64,000 nt of DNA from NCBI RefSeq assembly GCF_017654505.1, contig NC_054552.1:29300915-29364914 (forward strand). The letters are read 5' to 3'. Below the pieces are notes generated by a model that saw only the letters and a program-made list of their open reading frames with translations, ran no database searches and was not told where the DNA came from. The DNA comes from Polyodon spathula. Lineage: Eukaryota; Chordata; Actinopteri; Acipenseriformes; Polyodontidae. A program made the position numbers and the translations under genes. Positions 61,307-64,000 of this stretch are shown here, piece after piece (positions within the stretch are counted from its first letter, which is position 1; every line of letters begins with the position of its first letter).

Positions 61307-64000
61307 ATCTTTCATTATCCACTGAATCACCGAGAGTGTGTACTAAAACATGACACTTCACTGATAAGTTTGATAAGTGTTTATTTTGTTCATTCATTCA
61401 TTGCCTGGTCATGTGACTTGCTGTTTCAGCTCAAATCTGTTTTGTGAACAGACTGGTTATGAGAACAATTTTATCATGCCTGGGGTGATAAATCTAGCAT
61501 TGTATATACATTGACATTAGTTAACCAAATAGTGAAGGAATTGCCTGTTTAAACGGTTCACCAATTTGTACAATCGGTAGCTTAATGTGATTAACACAGT
61601 GTTTTAGAGATTTAGGGTACTTTTTTATAGGTTTTAAAAAAAAAAAAAGTATTAAAAGAGAGAATACTTTCTCACCCTTGATGCCTTTTAAACATTTGAT
61701 TTGGCTTTAGTCACCAGTTTGTCCAGCAGTAATGCGGCCATACATTTCTAACAGCTCACTGTAGAAGTTAGTATTTTAAATTACATCATATCATCTACTA
61801 CTCTCTAAAAACTAAAAAGGGCTTTCCCGCTCCACTGTTTATAAAACACGAGAGGGTCTTTGCACTCTGAGAATTCATCTTTGCAGTTCTCTTTGTTAGC
61901 CATTCCCACCTGTCCAGTTTAAGGACCTAAACCACTTTTATGATTGACAAGTGATATGACTGGATCTGTCACTGTTTTGTGTATGTGGTAAAAAAAAATG
62001 AGGAATTTATTTATATATGTCAGGGAATGTACACTGTCTGTGTTGCTTTACAAGACTCCCTGATTAACAGGAATTCCTGTCTGATTTGCTTTTCAATACT
62101 TTGCTCTTTTCTTTGTCACAATGGCCTGAGTTGGTAGACTTGAAAGAAAGTTACATCAAGCTCAATGCTGCTGTTGTGTGATATTTTTTTTTTTACATTT
62201 TGTCTTTTTAAACAGTTTTCATATAATATTTGGTACAGAATGCATTACCATATACATTTATGCAGTCAGTATTTGTGGTTATACATACACATTGTCTAAG
62301 ATTTAAATGTATTGGTAGTTTATAAAAATGTATATGCTTATATTTGATTAGTATAAATGATAGATATTAATATACAATTAGAAATTGGTTTCTGTTGTAA
62401 CATTGCTGTATTTTTTTTTCTTTTAAGAAACTGGATAGATGCACTAAAGACTAAAGCTTTCCCACAGTATGTAATGAATGGCCCTCATTCCTGCTCTAAA
62501 GGGACCACCCATATGGGGATGAGTGGGTAATTCAGCCTGACCTGGAACCAGTACAGTGAACTGTTGATCTTAAACCAATATGCATTCCAATAGCTAGGAA
62601 TAATCTCTTAAGTAGTTAAATTTGTAGAATCGTGTTTCACAACTTTACCTGCTCTTTCCAGCAGTTCAAGCCAAAGTCTAACCCCATTCTGACTCCTTAA
62701 CATCAACATTCCATTCCGTTACAGTCTGTAAGCTCTCCATAAACCGAGGCTGTACATTTCCATTTACAGTATGCAATTGTGAGTAACAAAGTATTTGACA
62801 TCTTTATTGTTTATATTTTATGCACAGACAGGTCAAAGTCCAATTGATCATTAAAACATTTTAAATGAAGCTCGATTTGGCAGTTTTCGGAGAGGTAGAA
62901 TTGGTTTCACAGCATGGACGGTGTGTTCAGCAACTCGTATTCAGAGAAGGTCTTTTCATTAACTAGGAGGAATTCATAATTTTATAGTTATTTTTATTGG
63001 AGCTCTGTAACTCAATTATAACTACGGCACAGGGAGCGGACTGTAAAGTGTTCCGTATGTAATTAAAAAAATCTCCAGTAAACTGTAAACCTCATGAAAA
63101 ACTGTTCCAACTAGTCAAAGAAGATGCCCTATAATCATAGGCTTCAGCTTTTCTTAATGTGCCACTGAGTAGATGACCTAGGACTTCAATTACCTTCTGT
63201 TCAGAATTTGACCCCATTTTATTTACAAGGAGAAAGTTAATGTTATTAATATAACAAGAAACAGAATACACTAATTTCAATGCTCCTACTCGCATCGGTT
63301 TTGTTCCTTGTTAGTTTATAACATTATCATTGTTTTACTCCTACTAATGTGTGGCAAACTTTGGGCCAGTTGTAGGACTGATTGGGCATCATGGACAGAA
63401 GTCTTTTGAATGTACTACTTCTCAGTTGGCAGCCATGCAGGTAAACATTCAGTAAGCACAGAAACCCAAGTAAACTGCATGCAGTAGTAGGTGGGCCCAG
63501 CAGGACAGAGATTGACATCTCAGCATTGGTTCAGTTTCAGGTGATTTAAACAGGGTGGATGGTATGGGTGGAAAAAGCATGAAGCTGAATGACTGTAATC
63601 TGTGCAAGGCTTCAGGTCTCCATGCATTTTGTCTGAAGAGCACAACAAAACCTGCAGAGAATTCCTATTACTTCCACCTGGTTCTTAGAGGCTTCTAACG
63701 TTAAACACAGGCCCTTTTGGAATCTGTACAATAAATTCAGACACATTTGTCTCCAGTTCTGTCCCTGATTGTGGCATCAAGTGCTGACTTTTGACCTCTT
63801 TAGTTCTAATGGAAGTACTTGAGTGTCGATTGACATTGTTGACAGCAGTGTGTGCACGAGACTGTCGGGGTGAGGGCAGTTTGTGTGTGTGTCTAATGTA
63901 AGTAAATAAAGGCAAAGTATTTATTTTTTTTGCTTTCATGCTATTACTTCTTTCACCTGAGAGGCTGGCCTGTAGGGCTGGAAGCTTTATGGGGGTCAGT
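60464..64000. other. Intron after the last visible exon (incomplete)
   Basis: More than 3.5 kb with no recognisable SCAPER exon. It contains the AC/AT microsatellite at 61226-61303 and scattered A/T-runs. Reverse-strand ORFs at 63092-63939 have no recognised domain. Confidence 0.7.
61226..61303. repeat. (AC)n(AT)n compound microsatellite
   Basis: About 13 AC units followed by about 26 AT units. The ORFs running through it are artefacts of the repeat. Confidence 0.95.

Noticed and set aside
61176..61397. ORF with Tyr-Ile and Val-Cys repeats
   Set aside because: Translation of the AC/AT microsatellite.
1..64000. CRISPR array, bacterial operon or phage-like module
   Set aside because: No spaced direct repeats, no dense long ORFs; composition and splicing are those of a vertebrate nuclear locus.
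60464..64000. Next SCAPER exon (SYSIFDNNRQ region)
   Set aside because: Searched by eye in the + strand frames; no acceptor followed by a matching peptide was found, so it probably lies beyond the window.

Overview
This is a vertebrate nuclear window, most likely from a ray-finned fish. It is AT-rich, has long introns with GT-AG borders, homopolymer and dinucleotide runs, tRNA-like SINE heads, a Tc1-family DNA transposon and a solo LTR. There are no bacterial-style operons. I cannot place it to species; the long introns and high similarity to tetrapod SCAPER would fit a non-teleost fish as well as a teleost, and this is only a guess.

The window holds one protein-coding gene, on the + strand: SCAPER (S-phase cyclin A-associated protein in the ER). 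Twenty-one consecutive internal exons can be placed between 1496 and 60463. Every one has AG/GT flanks, and the reading phase closes across all 20 junctions, giving about 995 residues. The 5' end (N-terminal domain and start codon) lies left of the window. The 3' end (rest of the C-terminal helical region) lies to the right, because no further exon is seen from 60464 to 64000. The exons split into a dense part (1496-16883: linker, long charged coiled coil, C2H2 zinc finger) and a sparse part (23159-60463: basic linker and helical C-terminal region) with introns of up to about 11 kb.

The introns hold the accessory content. At 54138-55653 is a palindromic element made of two Tc1 copies joined head to head, inserted beside a GT/TA microsatellite. 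At 44369-45010 is a solo LTR with TG...CA ends and a 5-bp target duplication. Three tRNA-like SINE heads, an AT-rich perfect hairpin, G-tracts and CA/TA microsatellites are also present. Two stretches of higher-complexity sequence (about 27.45-28.07 kb and 39.6-40.25 kb) are the best candidates for conserved cis-regulatory DNA. No real tRNA or rRNA gene, CRISPR array or second protein-coding gene was found, and I see no new multi-gene system. The most unusual object is the inverted Tc1 composite.
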